A stretch of DNA of 64,000 bases from Clostridiales bacterium (lineage in GTDB: Bacteria > Bacillota > Clostridia > TANB77 > CAG-508), in NCBI GenBank assembly GCA_019417465.1, contig DXVF01000011.1, positions 16,266-80,265 of the forward strand. The letters run 5' to 3'. Position 1 is the first letter of the stretch, and each line of letters opens with the position of its first letter. Positions 1-8,462 of the stretch are shown piece after piece. The notes beneath the pieces were generated by a model. That model made no database searches and was not told where the DNA came from. It saw only the letters and a list, made by a program, of their open reading frames with translations. The translations under genes were made by a program, and so were the position numbers.

Positions 1-461
1 TATATTTTATTACTCTTTATCATATTTGGATTTATTACATTGCTAACTCTTGTAGCAACTGCATATCCTGCATTTATACCATTTTTCAACACTAAATCAC
101 TACTATTTTTATCATATTCATATGCACTTCTATTCCACTCTGCATATTGTTCATCTGATATTTCTTTTCTTTTTGAAAAATATTGATTATCACTATTGAT
201 TTGGTTTATCATTGCTTGATATTCTTGTTTTTCTTTTTCTCTCTTGTTTCTAATATGTTCCCTTTTTTTAGCTTTGGTTCTTTCTTTTCCTTCTATTCCT
301 CTTAATTCTTTTTCTTGGATATATCTTTCATCCTTTTGAATTATTTTAGTAACATAAGAATCAACAACTTTTAATTCTTTTGCTATATCTGTTGTTCTCT
401 TATGTTGTTCATAGAATAGTTCAATAATTTTGTCTTTCGCCTTCTTGCTATCGTGTTTCAT
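1..461 (-). CDS. Helix-turn-helix protein, C-terminus cut by window edge
   Basis: An open frame starts at ATG 461-459 and runs off the left edge, so only about 153 residues are visible. The first 45 residues look like a helix-turn-helix (IIELFYEQHKRTTDIAKEL, then a likely recognition helix SYVTKIIQ). A long, highly charged, probably helical stretch follows (KAKKREHIRNKREKEKQEYQ). A GGAGGT ribosome-binding site lies at 475-480, about 12 nt upstream. I infer a DNA-binding protein of a mobile element, but the family is not recognised. The gene is divergent from the one at 818. Confidence 0.7.
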   Translation of the reverse strand, partial: MKHDSKKAKDKIIELFYEQHKRTTDIAKELKVVDSYVTKIIQKDERYIQEKELRGIEGKERTKAKKREHIRNKREKEKQEYQAMINQINSDNQYFSKRKEISDEQYAEWNRSAYEYDKNSSDLVLKNGINAGYAVATRVSNVINPNMIKSNKI

Positions 462-817
462 TTTAATTTTTAACACCTCCATTCCTTTTAAAATTTATTT
501 TCTCTCAAACTATCATTCTTGCACCTAACATTACAAATATAATTACTTTATTGTGCTTTTATAGTTTGTTAAAATCTTTGCTATTTCAATACTTTTTACA
601 TATTTAGTGAAATTTTTGTCTACATATTTTGATATTAGAAATATAATGGTTATGCCTGTTACAGAAACCATTTATCTTTTAAACAATTTTTATTATAAAA
701 AGTATTGTATTCTATTTCTAATTATAGTATAATATAATTAGAATGTCAATAACAATTTTAATATTTTTTAGAATTGTTTTCTATTGAAATTTTATAGAAT
801 TGGAGGAAAGTATTGAA
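462..817. other. AT-rich divergent intergenic region
   Basis: No gene is seen. A TATAAT at 642-647 sits beside a small inverted repeat (AATGGTT ... AACCATT, about 644-672), and a second TATAAT-like run lies near 728-733. Both fit promoters for the divergent flanking genes, but neither has a convincing -35. Confidence 0.35.
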
Positions 818-1954
818 ATGAATGTTGATTTACCTGATGTAAGACATTTTGAAGATTTCTACATTTGGTTTAATAAAGAAAAGAAAGAAGAATATTATTC
901 TACACCTTTATACCTTTATAAATCTGATTTTTCTTTTGATTTTAATGATAAGGAAAAAGACAATAATAATAATGGTCGAAATAAAAATGGTGGTACTAGA
1001 CATATAAAATGGAAAGAAACAGAAGGAACTGATAGAGGTTTGAAACAGCCAGGTAGTTTATATTTTCCCTTTGTTGAAAGATTAGGTTTTATGCTACTAC
1101 GATTTTTAAATGCTGATTTATCTACATATGAAACTGCATATAAAAATTTCTTTTATGCTTATGGATTTGAAATATTAAAAGATTTAGATGAATTTTCTGA
1201 TTTTGAATTTAAAAATCAATATGGAGATGATGAAACTTATTTAAAAGAAACGAAGAAAATATATAATATTTTAAAAGAACAAATTATATATGTTCAAGAA
1301 AATATTAAAGATGCAGTAGATTACATATATAACATAAACGAAAAAGAAGATTTAAAGCCTTTTACATACTCTCAAAGGTATGCTGTATATCTAATAAAAA
1401 GAATGGGAAAATTATATTCTTACATAAAAAATGATGAAGTAGTTGCAGATAATTATTCAAATAAGTACGAAGAACTTGGGGGCTTTTCAGAATTGGAATT
1501 ATTAAAGAAATTAAAAGAAGAAAGCAAACTAATTTCTATGGTTAATACACATAAAAGTAATGATATATCAAGTGTTTGTTATTCTATATTAGAAGAATTA
1601 TCAAAAACAGATAACTACCCTATTAAAAAATGTCAAAATTGTGGTATGTATTTTATACCAAGTTTTAGATTAGATGAAATTTATTGTGATTATCCTAAAG
1701 AAAATGGAAAAACTTGTCGTGGTCAAGGTGCGATACTTTCTTACAATAAGAGATTACAAGAAAAAAATCCTTATACAGAATATAGAAAACTTTATCAGCA
1801 AAAATTTGGTATAGTTAATAAAAATAAAGGCGATAAAAAATTAAAAGAAGAATTTGAAACTTGGAAAAAACAAGCTAAAAAGCAAATATTCAAATGGAAA
1901 CATGGCGAACTTACTGACAATGAAATTTATGAATGGCTTGAAGAAAATAAATAA
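818..1954 (+). CDS. Zinc-finger protein resembling DUF6076
   Basis: A 378-residue protein. The C-terminal third carries a probable zinc site: CQNCGMYFIP near residue 275, followed by YCDYP and CRGQGA, then a lysine-rich helical tail. This layout resembles the DUF6076 proteins of Firmicute accessory regions, whose function is unknown. A longer frame opens at TTG 800, but the GGAGGA ribosome-binding site at 802-807 is placed for ATG 818, so 818 is chosen. The gene at 25187-26149 has a similar C-terminal Cys pattern and may be a distant relative. A nucleic-acid-binding role is only inferred from the Cys pattern. Confidence 0.6.
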   Translation: MNVDLPDVRHFEDFYIWFNKEKKEEYYSTPLYLYKSDFSFDFNDKEKDNNNNGRNKNGGTRHIKWKETEGTDRGLKQPGSLYFPFVERLGFMLLRFLNADLSTYETAYKNFFYAYGFEILKDLDEFSDFEFKNQYGDDETYLKETKKIYNILKEQIIYVQENIKDAVDYIYNINEKEDLKPFTYSQRYAVYLIKRMGKLYSYIKNDEVVADNYSNKYEELGGFSELELLKKLKEESKLISMVNTHKSNDISSVCYSILEELSKTDNYPIKKCQNCGMYFIPSFRLDEIYCDYPKENGKTCRGQGAILSYNKRLQEKNPYTEYRKLYQQKFGIVNKNKGDKKLKEEFETWKKQAKKQIFKWKHGELTDNEIYEWLEENK

Positions 1955-2020
1955 TTATCTAATATTGAATCTAATATTTTGATACATGTAATATGTATTA
2001 TATTTTTCTTATCTAGTTAC

Positions 2021-2077
2021 AAAGCGTTTCATAAAAAGCGTTTCGATATTGACATAATATGTAAAATATGTTAAAAT
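2021..2077 (+). promoter_or_regulatory. Promoter with upstream 10-bp direct repeats
   Basis: TTGACA at 2049-2054 and TAAAAT at 2072-2077 are separated by 17 bp and read toward the gene at 2166. Just upstream, AAAGCGTTTC occurs twice (2021-2030 and 2035-2044), 14 bp apart, with the second copy ending 4 bp before the -35. The repeats look like an activator or repressor site. Confidence 0.55.
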
Positions 2078-2165
2078 GTTATTGTTGTAAAACTTTTTTT
2101 ATACAATAGTTGGTGCAATGTGCCAATTATTATATCCTAAAACAATTATTAAAGGAGGAATAGCA

Positions 2166-2807
2166 ATGCCAGGAATTTTGTATCATCTTAGTTTTGCAGA
2201 GGAGATATATCGGAAGTTAAGTACAGTCATTCAATTTGATAAGGTAGGCTTTATGTCTGGTAATCTTATTCCAGATTTGGCAACGGACAAAAATAACTCT
2301 CATTACCGCAAGAATGCATCTGTGGATGGCTTTTTTGTTCCAGAAATGGAACTCGTAAAGAGAGACCTATTCAGACCTGAAGATTCCATTAAGTTTGGAA
2401 TGTACTGTCATCTCTACTTGGATTACTACTTCATTGAAGAATTCTTGATTCCTGAATTTATTTGGGATGTTGAAGGAATGAAAGTAATAAATCCAAGAAA
2501 CAACATGAGCTGGGATGTAAATACCTTCTTTTCCCATTATGGTATGTATGGAGCATATACAGAGATTAATCAGTTAATGGTAAGAGATGGACATGTATCC
2601 ATTAATACTATCAATGAAATCCCTGATATTCTACCAAGCACAGGAATACCCGTATTCGACACAAGGCGTGATAAGACATGGAAAGCAGAATTGGAAGAGT
2701 ATTTGGCACAGAAAAAAGAATATACTGGAGAAATCTTTGATTATGACAGATTGTGGAGCTGTATCGAAAGAATTGCTACTCAATTTGTACAAGAAATGTC
2801 AAAGTAA
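2166..2807 (+). CDS. Zinc-dependent phospholipase C-like hydrolase
   Basis: A 213-residue protein. It begins MPGILYHLSFAEEIYRKL and has GFMSGNLIPDLA, then SHYR and FGMYCHLYLDYYFIEEF. This spread of His and Asp residues matches the zinc-dependent phospholipase C / bacterial Zn_dep_PLPC family, which uses several His/Asp ligands to bind zinc. There is no signal peptide, so the enzyme is probably cytoplasmic. The start is ATG 2166 with AAAGGAGG at 2152-2159; the longer frame from 2118 has no ribosome-binding site. GC content looks higher than in the genes at 818 and 4651, which suggests a separate origin. Confidence 0.65.
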   Translation: MPGILYHLSFAEEIYRKLSTVIQFDKVGFMSGNLIPDLATDKNNSHYRKNASVDGFFVPEMELVKRDLFRPEDSIKFGMYCHLYLDYYFIEEFLIPEFIWDVEGMKVINPRNNMSWDVNTFFSHYGMYGAYTEINQLMVRDGHVSINTINEIPDILPSTGIPVFDTRRDKTWKAELEEYLAQKKEYTGEIFDYDRLWSCIERIATQFVQEMSK

Positions 2808-2865
2808 CCTACAAAAATGGCACAGGACTACTGAACTGCAAAGTTTGGTAGCCCTATTCTTTTTT

Positions 2866-2901
2866 TTACTAAAAAATCCCCTCAAGGCATTGCCTTGAGG
2901 G
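2866..2901 (-). terminator. Rho-independent terminator of the GC-rich gene
   Basis: CCCTCAAGG ... CCTTGAGGG forms a strong hairpin at 2879-2901. On the minus strand it is followed by a T-run (2866-2876), so it terminates the minus-strand gene ending at 2940. Confidence 0.75.
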
Positions 2902-2939
2902 AACCGATTAGAGATAGAAACTATTGGATTGATTTGTGC

Positions 2940-4340
2940 TTATTCGGCAGCACTGTCACCATTCTGAGGAGCCTTGTCATCCTTCTTGCCCATGAAAGCA
3001 TCGAGCATCAGATAGCCCATCAGTGGGTTGTTGGAACCTGCCATATTGCCGCCCATCATGGAAGACATGAGCAACAGCTTCATCGTATCGTCGTCTCCGC
3101 CGAGCTTATCCTTGAAAAGCATCAATGGAAGCAGCTGATTCATCTGGCCGCCGTCATCTTCAGAGGTCATCATGGAAGACATGAGCAACAGCTTCATCGT
3201 GTCGTCGTCTCCGCCGAGCTTATCCTTGAAAAGCATCAATGGAAGCAACTGATTCATCTGGCCACCGTTCTCGCCAGTCTGACCGCACATTGTCGACATA
3301 ATGGCCAGCTTTTCCACATCGAAGTCATCACCCATGTTGAGCGAATCGCTGAGGGCGATAACCTTCGAATAGCAGCTGAAACCCAGAACGTTCTTGATGG
3401 GAACGACACTCTTCATCTCGCCAGTTCTCGCAGAAAGCGTCTGAGTCGGCGTCTCGGGAGTCGCAACCTTGGTTACGAAATAGTACTCTCCAGCGTCCTT
3501 GATAAGATCGCCTTCGCTGAGCTTGGTAGTGGGCAGAATAAAGATAGGAAGATTGCCGAGCTGCATGTCGCCGACATCAGTGATTTCCTTCTTCTTCTTA
3601 TCATAAATCCGCCAACTGTCGCCGTTCTTGACAGCAACACCCATCAGGGTACTTGCGATGTTCTCATCCTTGTTGGGACCGAACTCCATGTTCATGTTAA
3701 AAATGTTGTTTGCCATAGTAGTATCCTCCTTATTTTCTGTTACCTGTGGCCGTTGAGAAACTTGTTCTTTGCTAGCAACAGCATCTTCGCGTTCTTTTAA
3801 AGCTCGCTCTTTGCTGTCAATAGACTGTTCGCGCTCTTGCAGTTCCTTTTCCTTGCGTGCAAGGATTGCTGCCTGTGCAAACTTGTTGTAGGCTGACTGC
3901 TCAAATTCGAATCCAAATGTGATGGTCATGTGACGGTTATCACCTTCATCACCTAACTTGACACAAATACATTCGTCTTTGTAGCTGCAGTCTGAACATT
4001 CGTACCTTCCTACGTCACTTTCTGCAGTGAATGGTACCTCAAATGTAACAGTGGGCTTATCTGTGCTTTCAATTATAGAAGAAATTGGAATGCTCCCCTC
4101 AATTGATTGAGTTGCCCTTCTGCACATGTAGTTAGTGGAATAGTAACAATAGCCATCATAGAAATAAATTCTATAATCACCCTCGTTACAGTCAGATGGT
4201 GCGTTAGAACATTTGAATTGAGCTTTATAGCTCTCTGAATCATAATATCCTAACTCATTCCCTTTGTTCCACTTGTGCCATTTTCCACAATAGGGACATA
4301 GGAAGCGCGTTGGTGTGAGATTTAACAGTTTTTGATTCAC
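2940..4340 (-). CDS. GC-rich Zn-ribbon/coiled-coil protein with internal tandem repeat
   Basis: A 466-residue protein of unknown function. The N-terminus has Cys pairs (FLCPYCGKW near residue 14, then CSNAPSDC and CSDCSYKDECIC) suggesting zinc ribbons. Residues about 165-200 are a charged coiled coil (ARKEKELQEREQSI). The C-terminal part is a different domain starting MANNIFNMNMEFGPNKD, and it ends in two near-identical copies of a 38-residue unit (GGQMNQLLPLMLFKDKLGGD). Visible GC content is far above the surroundings, most of all in the C-terminal half, which points to transfer. An excellent in-frame internal start lies at 3716, so a 258-residue short form is likely. Confidence 0.7.
   Translation of the reverse strand: MNQKLLNLTPTRFLCPYCGKWHKWNKGNELGYYDSESYKAQFKCSNAPSDCNEGDYRIYFYDGYCYYSTNYMCRRATQSIEGSIPISSIIESTDKPTVTFEVPFTAESDVGRYECSDCSYKDECICVKLGDEGDNRHMTITFGFEFEQSAYNKFAQAAILARKEKELQEREQSIDSKERALKEREDAVASKEQVSQRPQVTENKEDTTMANNIFNMNMEFGPNKDENIASTLMGVAVKNGDSWRIYDKKKKEITDVGDMQLGNLPIFILPTTKLSEGDLIKDAGEYYFVTKVATPETPTQTLSARTGEMKSVVPIKNVLGFSCYSKVIALSDSLNMGDDFDVEKLAIMSTMCGQTGENGGQMNQLLPLMLFKDKLGGDDDTMKLLLMSSMMTSEDDGGQMNQLLPLMLFKDKLGGDDDTMKLLLMSSMMGGNMAGSNNPLMGYLMLDAFMGKKDDKAPQNGDSAAE
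3054..3268. repeat. 114-bp tandem duplication inside a coding region
   Basis: Positions 3054-3154 recur at 3168-3268 with only a few mismatches, an offset of 114 bp (38 codons). The duplication keeps the frame and encodes the repeated GGQMNQLLPLMLFKDKLGGD unit. Confidence 0.9.
3714..3732 (-). promoter_or_regulatory. Internal in-frame ribosome-binding site and start codon
   Basis: On the minus strand AAGGAGG (3731-3725) is followed after 8 nt by ATG (3716-3714), in frame with the 466-residue protein. This is a better initiation site than the one at the long start and falls exactly at the junction of its two domains. Confidence 0.6.
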
Positions 4341-4476
4341 GACGTTTGCCTCCTGTCTGTAGTGGTGCCGTTAATAGTTTCTTATCTCCTTTCTAAAGAG
4401 TATATTTGTGCATATACATTTTAGGCTACCAAAGTCAATCTGCCTTTGATATATACCACACTAAATACCAATTTTT

Positions 4477-4505
4477 ATTATACCATCAATTTACATAAAA
4501 ATCAA
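4477..4505 (-). promoter_or_regulatory. Promoter for the GC-rich gene
   Basis: On the minus strand TTGATT (4505-4500), a 17-bp spacer and TATAAT (4482-4477) point toward the start at 4340. The -35 abuts the left target duplication of the insertion sequence, so the insertion stopped just short of this promoter. Confidence 0.55.
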
Positions 4506-4532
4506 GTTTTTAGCTTTTTAAATTTCTAAATC
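4505..4532. repeat. Left target-site duplication of the IS (28 bp)
   Basis: These 28 bases, which begin AGTTTTTAGC, recur exactly at 6235-6262 on the other side of the insertion sequence. Long duplications of about 27 bp are typical of IS1202-type elements. Confidence 0.85.
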
Positions 4533-4650
4533 TATGAAAGAAATGTGATAAAGTCATAAAAAAAGAAATGAGAAAATGTCACAACTAAAAAATAAATGTT
4601 CTCTAAAAATGATATAATTAATCTATCATTTTAAATTAAAGGAGGACACC

Positions 4651-6054
4651 ATGAGAAAGGTTGTGTTAACATTGAAAGAACAATATAAGTATAACATTAT
4701 TAAAAAATTAGTTGAAACTAATGGAAATAAGGAAAGAGTTAGAATAAAATTAGGATTTAAAGACATCAGACAAGTATATAGATTAATTGCTGGATACAAA
4801 GAATTTGGTAAAGAATTTTTTGTTCATGGTAATAGAGGCAGAAAACCTAAACATGCTTTAACAAATGAATTTAAAGATGAAATTGAGTTATTGTATACCT
4901 CCAAATATTTTGATTGTACTTATACTCAATTTACTGAATATTTAGCTGAAAGAGAAAATATTTTTCTATCTGTTCCTGAAGTTGGTCAAATACTTAGAGA
5001 AAAATATATTACATCTCCTAGATTTCGTAAAGTAACTAAAAAGAATTTGAAAAAAGAACTTCTTGAAAAACAAAAAAAATCTAATTCTAAAAAAGACCTT
5101 GCTAAAATTCAATCAACTATCGTAGCTATTGAAGATTCTCACCCAAGACAACCCAGATGTATCTATTTTGGTGAAGAAATTCAGACTGATGCTTGTATAC
5201 ATATGTGGTTTGGTAACTTTAAAACCGCTCTCCATGCTGCTATAGATGACTCTACTGGTCATGTTGTTGCTGCATATTTTGACAAAGAGGAAACTTTAAA
5301 TGGCTACTATAATATTTACTATCAAATACTTACTAAATATGGTATTCCTTACCTTTTTAAAACAGATAAAAGAACCGTATTTGAATACAACAAAAAAGGT
5401 ACTACCTCTGATGAAGATAATACCTTTACACAATTTGCTTATGCTTGCTCTCAGTTAGGCACAAGCATCGAATGTAGTAGCGTACCTGAATTTAAACCTC
5501 GTATTGAAAGGCTTTTTGAATCTTTCCAATTAAGGCTAATACCTGAACTTAGATTAGCTGGTATTAGCACAATTGAAGAAGCCAATGCTTTCCTTCCTAG
5601 CTTCTTAGATAAATACAATTCAAAGTTCGCTCTATGTATTGATTATACAAAATCTGTCTTTGAAAAGCAACCTAGTGAGCAAAAAATTAATTTAACACTA
5701 GCTGTTTTATCTAGAAGAGTGGTTGATACAGGTCATTCTATATGTTTTAAGAAAAAACATTATAGGACAGTAAATTCCGTTGGTACTCCTATATATTTTG
5801 GTAAAGGAACGAAATGTATGGTAATTGAAGCTTTTGATAAAAAATTATATGCAACAGTTGAAGACAGTATATTTGCACTTGAAGAAATACCTGAAGTACA
5901 AACATATTCTAAAAATTTTGATGAGATATTACCTACAGAACCTAAGAAAATTTATATACCTAAAATGACTCATCCATTTAAAAGGGCTTCATTTGAAGAA
6001 TTTGCACAAAAGCAAGCTATTAAAATAAAAAAAATACTAGAAGAAGTTTCTTAA
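4651..6054 (+). CDS. ISNCY/IS1202-like DDE transposase
   Basis: A 467-residue transposase. The N-terminus holds helix-turn-helix segments (residues about 5-60, GNKERVRIKLGFKDIRQVYR). The catalytic core shows candidate acidic residues in EIQTDACIHMW, AAIDDSTGHVVAAYFD and PRIERLFESFQ, as expected for an RNase H-fold DDE enzyme. Length and layout fit the family, and the frame is intact, so the element may be active. AAAGGAGG lies just upstream of ATG 4651. A TATAAT-type -10 near 4611-4618 probably drives it. Confidence 0.85.
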   Translation: MRKVVLTLKEQYKYNIIKKLVETNGNKERVRIKLGFKDIRQVYRLIAGYKEFGKEFFVHGNRGRKPKHALTNEFKDEIELLYTSKYFDCTYTQFTEYLAERENIFLSVPEVGQILREKYITSPRFRKVTKKNLKKELLEKQKKSNSKKDLAKIQSTIVAIEDSHPRQPRCIYFGEEIQTDACIHMWFGNFKTALHAAIDDSTGHVVAAYFDKEETLNGYYNIYYQILTKYGIPYLFKTDKRTVFEYNKKGTTSDEDNTFTQFAYACSQLGTSIECSSVPEFKPRIERLFESFQLRLIPELRLAGISTIEEANAFLPSFLDKYNSKFALCIDYTKSVFEKQPSEQKINLTLAVLSRRVVDTGHSICFKKKHYRTVNSVGTPIYFGKGTKCMVIEAFDKKLYATVEDSIFALEEIPEVQTYSKNFDEILPTEPKKIYIPKMTHPFKRASFEEFAQKQAIKIKKILEEVS

Positions 6055-6191
6055 AGTGATTTTTAAAATTAGCCATTTTTTCGTAGGGTACATGAAGGGT
6101 AGAAAAAATGGTGGTATTCGAAGAATAAATTTTAAAAATCACTAAAGTACCCTGACTCAAAAAACTACCCTAAAAAATCAAATTTTTAGGG
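6055..6191 (+). other. Highly structured 3' region of the IS, ending in a terminator-like hairpin
   Basis: Immediately after the transposase stop, a perfect 16-bp stem (6055-6070 with 6128-6143) encloses a 10-bp stem (6073-6082 with 6102-6111). The loop of the inner stem holds GGGTAC (6086-6091) and AGGGTAG (6096-6102). Their exact complements occur downstream as GTACCC (6147-6152) and CTACCCT (6165-6171), which allows pseudoknots. A final hairpin CCCTAAAAAT/ATTTTTAGGG (6168-6190) resembles a terminator. Confidence 0.6.
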
Positions 6192-6234
6192 CTTATATTT
6201 AAAAATTTTTGTGACATTTTCAAAAATCATTGAC

Positions 6235-6262
6235 AGTTTTTAGCTTTTTAAATTTCTAAATC
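6235..6262. repeat. Right target-site duplication of the IS (28 bp)
   Basis: Identical to 4505-4532. This copy includes the last codons and the stop of the MobV relaxase gene. Confidence 0.85.
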
Positions 6263-7492
6263 CCATTCTTTTTCTCTTTCTTCTTTTTTCAGTTGTTTTT
6301 CTGGAGCAATTAATGTATTAGTTTCTTTTTCAAAATCTCTCACTAATTCTTTTGATTCGCCTATTCCAAATTTCTTACAAACCCATTCTATAAATTTTTC
6401 TACTGTTTCATAAAATCTATCTACTATTTTGTGTAAATGGTTATTTTCTTTTTCTAATGACTTAATTTTGTGCTTATATCTGTACTCAATATCCAATTCC
6501 TTTTCTTTAAATTGTTTTTCTAATTCCTCTTTTCTATTGTTATAATCAAAATCAAGACTATTACTTTTTCGTTTATATTCTTTTTCTAAATCATTAACTT
6601 TATTATTTAATTCTTCATTATTAGCAAGTATTTTATCTCTTTCTTTTTGATATTTTTCAGCTTCATTAACTAGTTTTACTTGTTTTAACAATTCACTATG
6701 CAAAGCTTTATTATCTTGGTATAATTCATTTATTAAGTCATCTTTAGGTTTTATTATTTCTTTTCCTACTTTTGCTTTATTTAATTGTAAAAGTTTTATA
6801 TCGTTTATGTTTGGAACTTCTGGTAGTTCTAGTGTTATATTCTTCAATACCTTTTTAGTATTCTCAAAATTAGTAATTTTCTTTAAATCTTCTATTCTTT
6901 GATGTTTTGCTCCTGTTTCTTCTACTGGTAATCCTCTTTCTAAATCAAAACCTTTTGATGTTACATATGCGTGAAAATCATTTTGTAATTCTCTATAACT
7001 ATTTCTACCTCTCCAAAAATCTCTCGCACATATTTTTTCTATTGCATTACCTTCTTTATCTTTTGTTCTTACTACTGGTATATATACCAAGTGCATATGT
7101 GGTGTTGTTTCATCTAAATGAACTGCTGCAGACACTATATTTCTTTCTCCAAGATTTTTGTAATTGCATACAAATTTATAACTTTCTCTAAAATACCTCT
7201 TTGTTTCTTCTAATCCAATTTTATCAAAAAACTCATTATCAGATGTTATCATCATTTCGCACATTATTATACTATTACTTCTGATATTTCCTTTTAAATC
7301 GTATTCTTTTCTCATTCTGTCAAATTCTTTGATATATGTTAGTTCATTTTTCTTACACCAAAAATTAAGGTGTGTTCTTGTAGGATCAATATCTTTATTA
7401 GAATGACCTTTTGACCTTCTATCATTGTGAATGTATGACCCTTGTGCATCTACTCTTGTTAGTTTATCATTTCTTATTATTGCGTAGCTCAT
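6248..7492 (-). CDS. MobV-family (Pre/Mob) relaxase
   Basis: A 414-residue mobilisation relaxase. Family motifs are clear: HNDRRSKGHSN near residue 22 with RTHLN after it, and the metal-binding three-His motif HLDETTPHMHLVYIP near residue 146. Residues about 250-370 are coiled coil, usual for MobV C-termini. The protein nicks oriT and pilots the strand into a host conjugation machine. It lies downstream of the HTH gene at 7728, and the intervening 230 bp probably hold oriT. The 3' end was hit by the insertion sequence without loss of residues. Confidence 0.88.
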   Translation of the reverse strand: MSYAIIRNDKLTRVDAQGSYIHNDRRSKGHSNKDIDPTRTHLNFWCKKNELTYIKEFDRMRKEYDLKGNIRSNSIIMCEMMITSDNEFFDKIGLEETKRYFRESYKFVCNYKNLGERNIVSAAVHLDETTPHMHLVYIPVVRTKDKEGNAIEKICARDFWRGRNSYRELQNDFHAYVTSKGFDLERGLPVEETGAKHQRIEDLKKITNFENTKKVLKNITLELPEVPNINDIKLLQLNKAKVGKEIIKPKDDLINELYQDNKALHSELLKQVKLVNEAEKYQKERDKILANNEELNNKVNDLEKEYKRKSNSLDFDYNNRKEELEKQFKEKELDIEYRYKHKIKSLEKENNHLHKIVDRFYETVEKFIEWVCKKFGIGESKELVRDFEKETNTLIAPEKQLKKEEREKEWDLEI

Positions 7493-7499
7493 ATCTCCA

Positions 7500-7660
7500 A
7501 CGCTCCTTTCTTGCTCAAGATAAATTTATTTGTCTAACATACTAGTCAAACAAGTTTGACTGTATGGCAGGGAAATTACATTTCCCCACACCCCTATCTC
7601 CTAAAAACTGCTAAAGCATTTTTTAGGTTTTATTTAAAGTTGCTACTCGCACCTTTAAAT
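7500..7660 (-). other. Probable oriT region of the MobV relaxase
   Basis: This stretch directly upstream of the relaxase holds three inverted repeats: AGTCAAAC/GTTTGACT (7544-7561), GGGAAAT/ATTTCCC (about 7570-7586) and CCTAAAAA/TTTTTAGG (about 7610-7635). It also has a GTGTGGGG run on the minus strand. MobV oriTs usually lie here. The nick site is not identified. Confidence 0.4.
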
Positions 7661-7709
7661 AAAAAGAACAGCCACCAAAGTAGTTTTCTACTCTAGTCGC
7701 TGTTCTTCT
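7655..7709 (-). terminator. Terminator of the HTH replication-like gene
   Basis: AAGAACAGC and GCTGTTCTT (7666-7674 and 7700-7708) form a stem that is followed on the minus strand by a T-rich tract. Confidence 0.6.
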
Positions 7710-7727
7710 ATATGCAAATGTTTTGCT

Positions 7728-8228
7728 TTATATAAAAGCATCTGCATTTGCATATAATGAGTCAAGGTCAATGGCGTCATATTTTCGCTGTTCAAAGTTA
7801 GCCATATTCTTTTTATGAAAGTCGTTATTATATTTATTATTTATTTTATTATTATATTTATTATCCTTAAACTTTTCTTTAATAGGGGTATTAAAGTTTT
7901 CTTGTGGAGGGTATTTAACTTTTCTTAAATAGGTATCTTCATTTTTGATTGGTATTAGTTTTCGCATTTCTACTTGTTTTGTATTTTCTTTATAAATTAT
8001 TTCTGTTGTTATATACTTCTTTTTCTTTAATGAATTTATCAATGTTGAAACTTGTGTTACTGATATATTTAATAATTCACTTATTGTTTTATTTGTTAGA
8101 AAGCAATACCCATTTTCTTTGCTTAAATAAATTATTATTGCATATATTGTTTTTTCTTTATCACTTAACTTTTTATCTGTTAATATTTCTATTGGTATCC
8201 ATATACCTTTTAAATTTAAGTTTGACAT
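7728..8228 (-). CDS. Helix-turn-helix protein, replication-initiator-like
   Basis: A 166-residue protein. Residues 18-85 form a winged helix-turn-helix (LSDKEKTIYAIIIYLSKENG, then ISELLNISVTQVSTLINSLK). Next come an Asn/Lys-rich linker and a conserved tail, FEQRKYDAIDLDSLYANADAF. The tail matches the ends of the two RepA_N proteins at 13580 and 28716, although the N-terminal domain is shorter. It sits in a module with tnpV and a relaxase, as those genes do, so a replication or copy-control role is likely. ATG 8228 has a GGTGAGGG ribosome-binding site. Confidence 0.6.
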   Translation of the reverse strand: MSNLNLKGIWIPIEILTDKKLSDKEKTIYAIIIYLSKENGYCFLTNKTISELLNISVTQVSTLINSLKKKKYITTEIIYKENTKQVEMRKLIPIKNEDTYLRKVKYPPQENFNTPIKEKFKDNKYNNKINNKYNNDFHKKNMANFEQRKYDAIDLDSLYANADAFI

Positions 8229-8339
8229 TCCCTCACCTTCTTCCGTTTATTTGCTTTATTTTCAATTTCTAGCCATTTTTATTTGCTTTTAGTATAATTT
8301 TATATTTTTAAAATGTAGATAAAAAATTTCCATAAAAAT

Positions 8340-8460
8340 AAGCCTTGAATTTAATTTTTCAAATTCAAAGCTTTATTTTAAAATATTTATAAAAATGAAA
8401 TTGGTTAGATGCGTCTAACTAATCTTTTTAAATTTTCGCGACAGTGTCGCGAAAATTTAA
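8340..8460 (-). terminator. Cluster of palindromes downstream of the DUF1016 gene
   Basis: Three hairpins follow the stop codon on the minus strand. The first is a 14-bp stem, 8429-8442 with 8446-8459, containing GCGACAGTGTCGC. The second is GTTAGA-TGCG-TCTAAC (8404-8419). The third is a weaker repeat (GCCTTGAATTT / AAATTCAAAGC) near 8341-8371. They probably end transcription. The first shares 17 bases with the DUF1016 coding region. Confidence 0.5.
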
Positions 8461-8462
8461 TT

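Larger units (their letters stand above)
4533..6234 (+). mobile_element. IS1202-type insertion sequence (ISNCY group), about 1.7 kb
   Basis: The 1,702-bp element lies between exact 28-bp direct repeats and carries one transposase gene (4651-6054). Subterminal inverted repeats are visible: GAAAATGTCACA at 4572-4583 and its complement at 6210-6221. The outermost ends are imperfect, so the boundaries are set by the direct repeats. It inserted at the stop codon of the MobV relaxase gene, and the duplicated bases restore that stop. The length and long duplication fit IS1202. Confidence 0.75.

Noticed and set aside
2895..3800. 301-residue open frame opposite the GC-rich gene
   Set aside because: It is a shadow frame on the other strand; its repeated HHGRHEQQLH words come from the 114-bp duplication.
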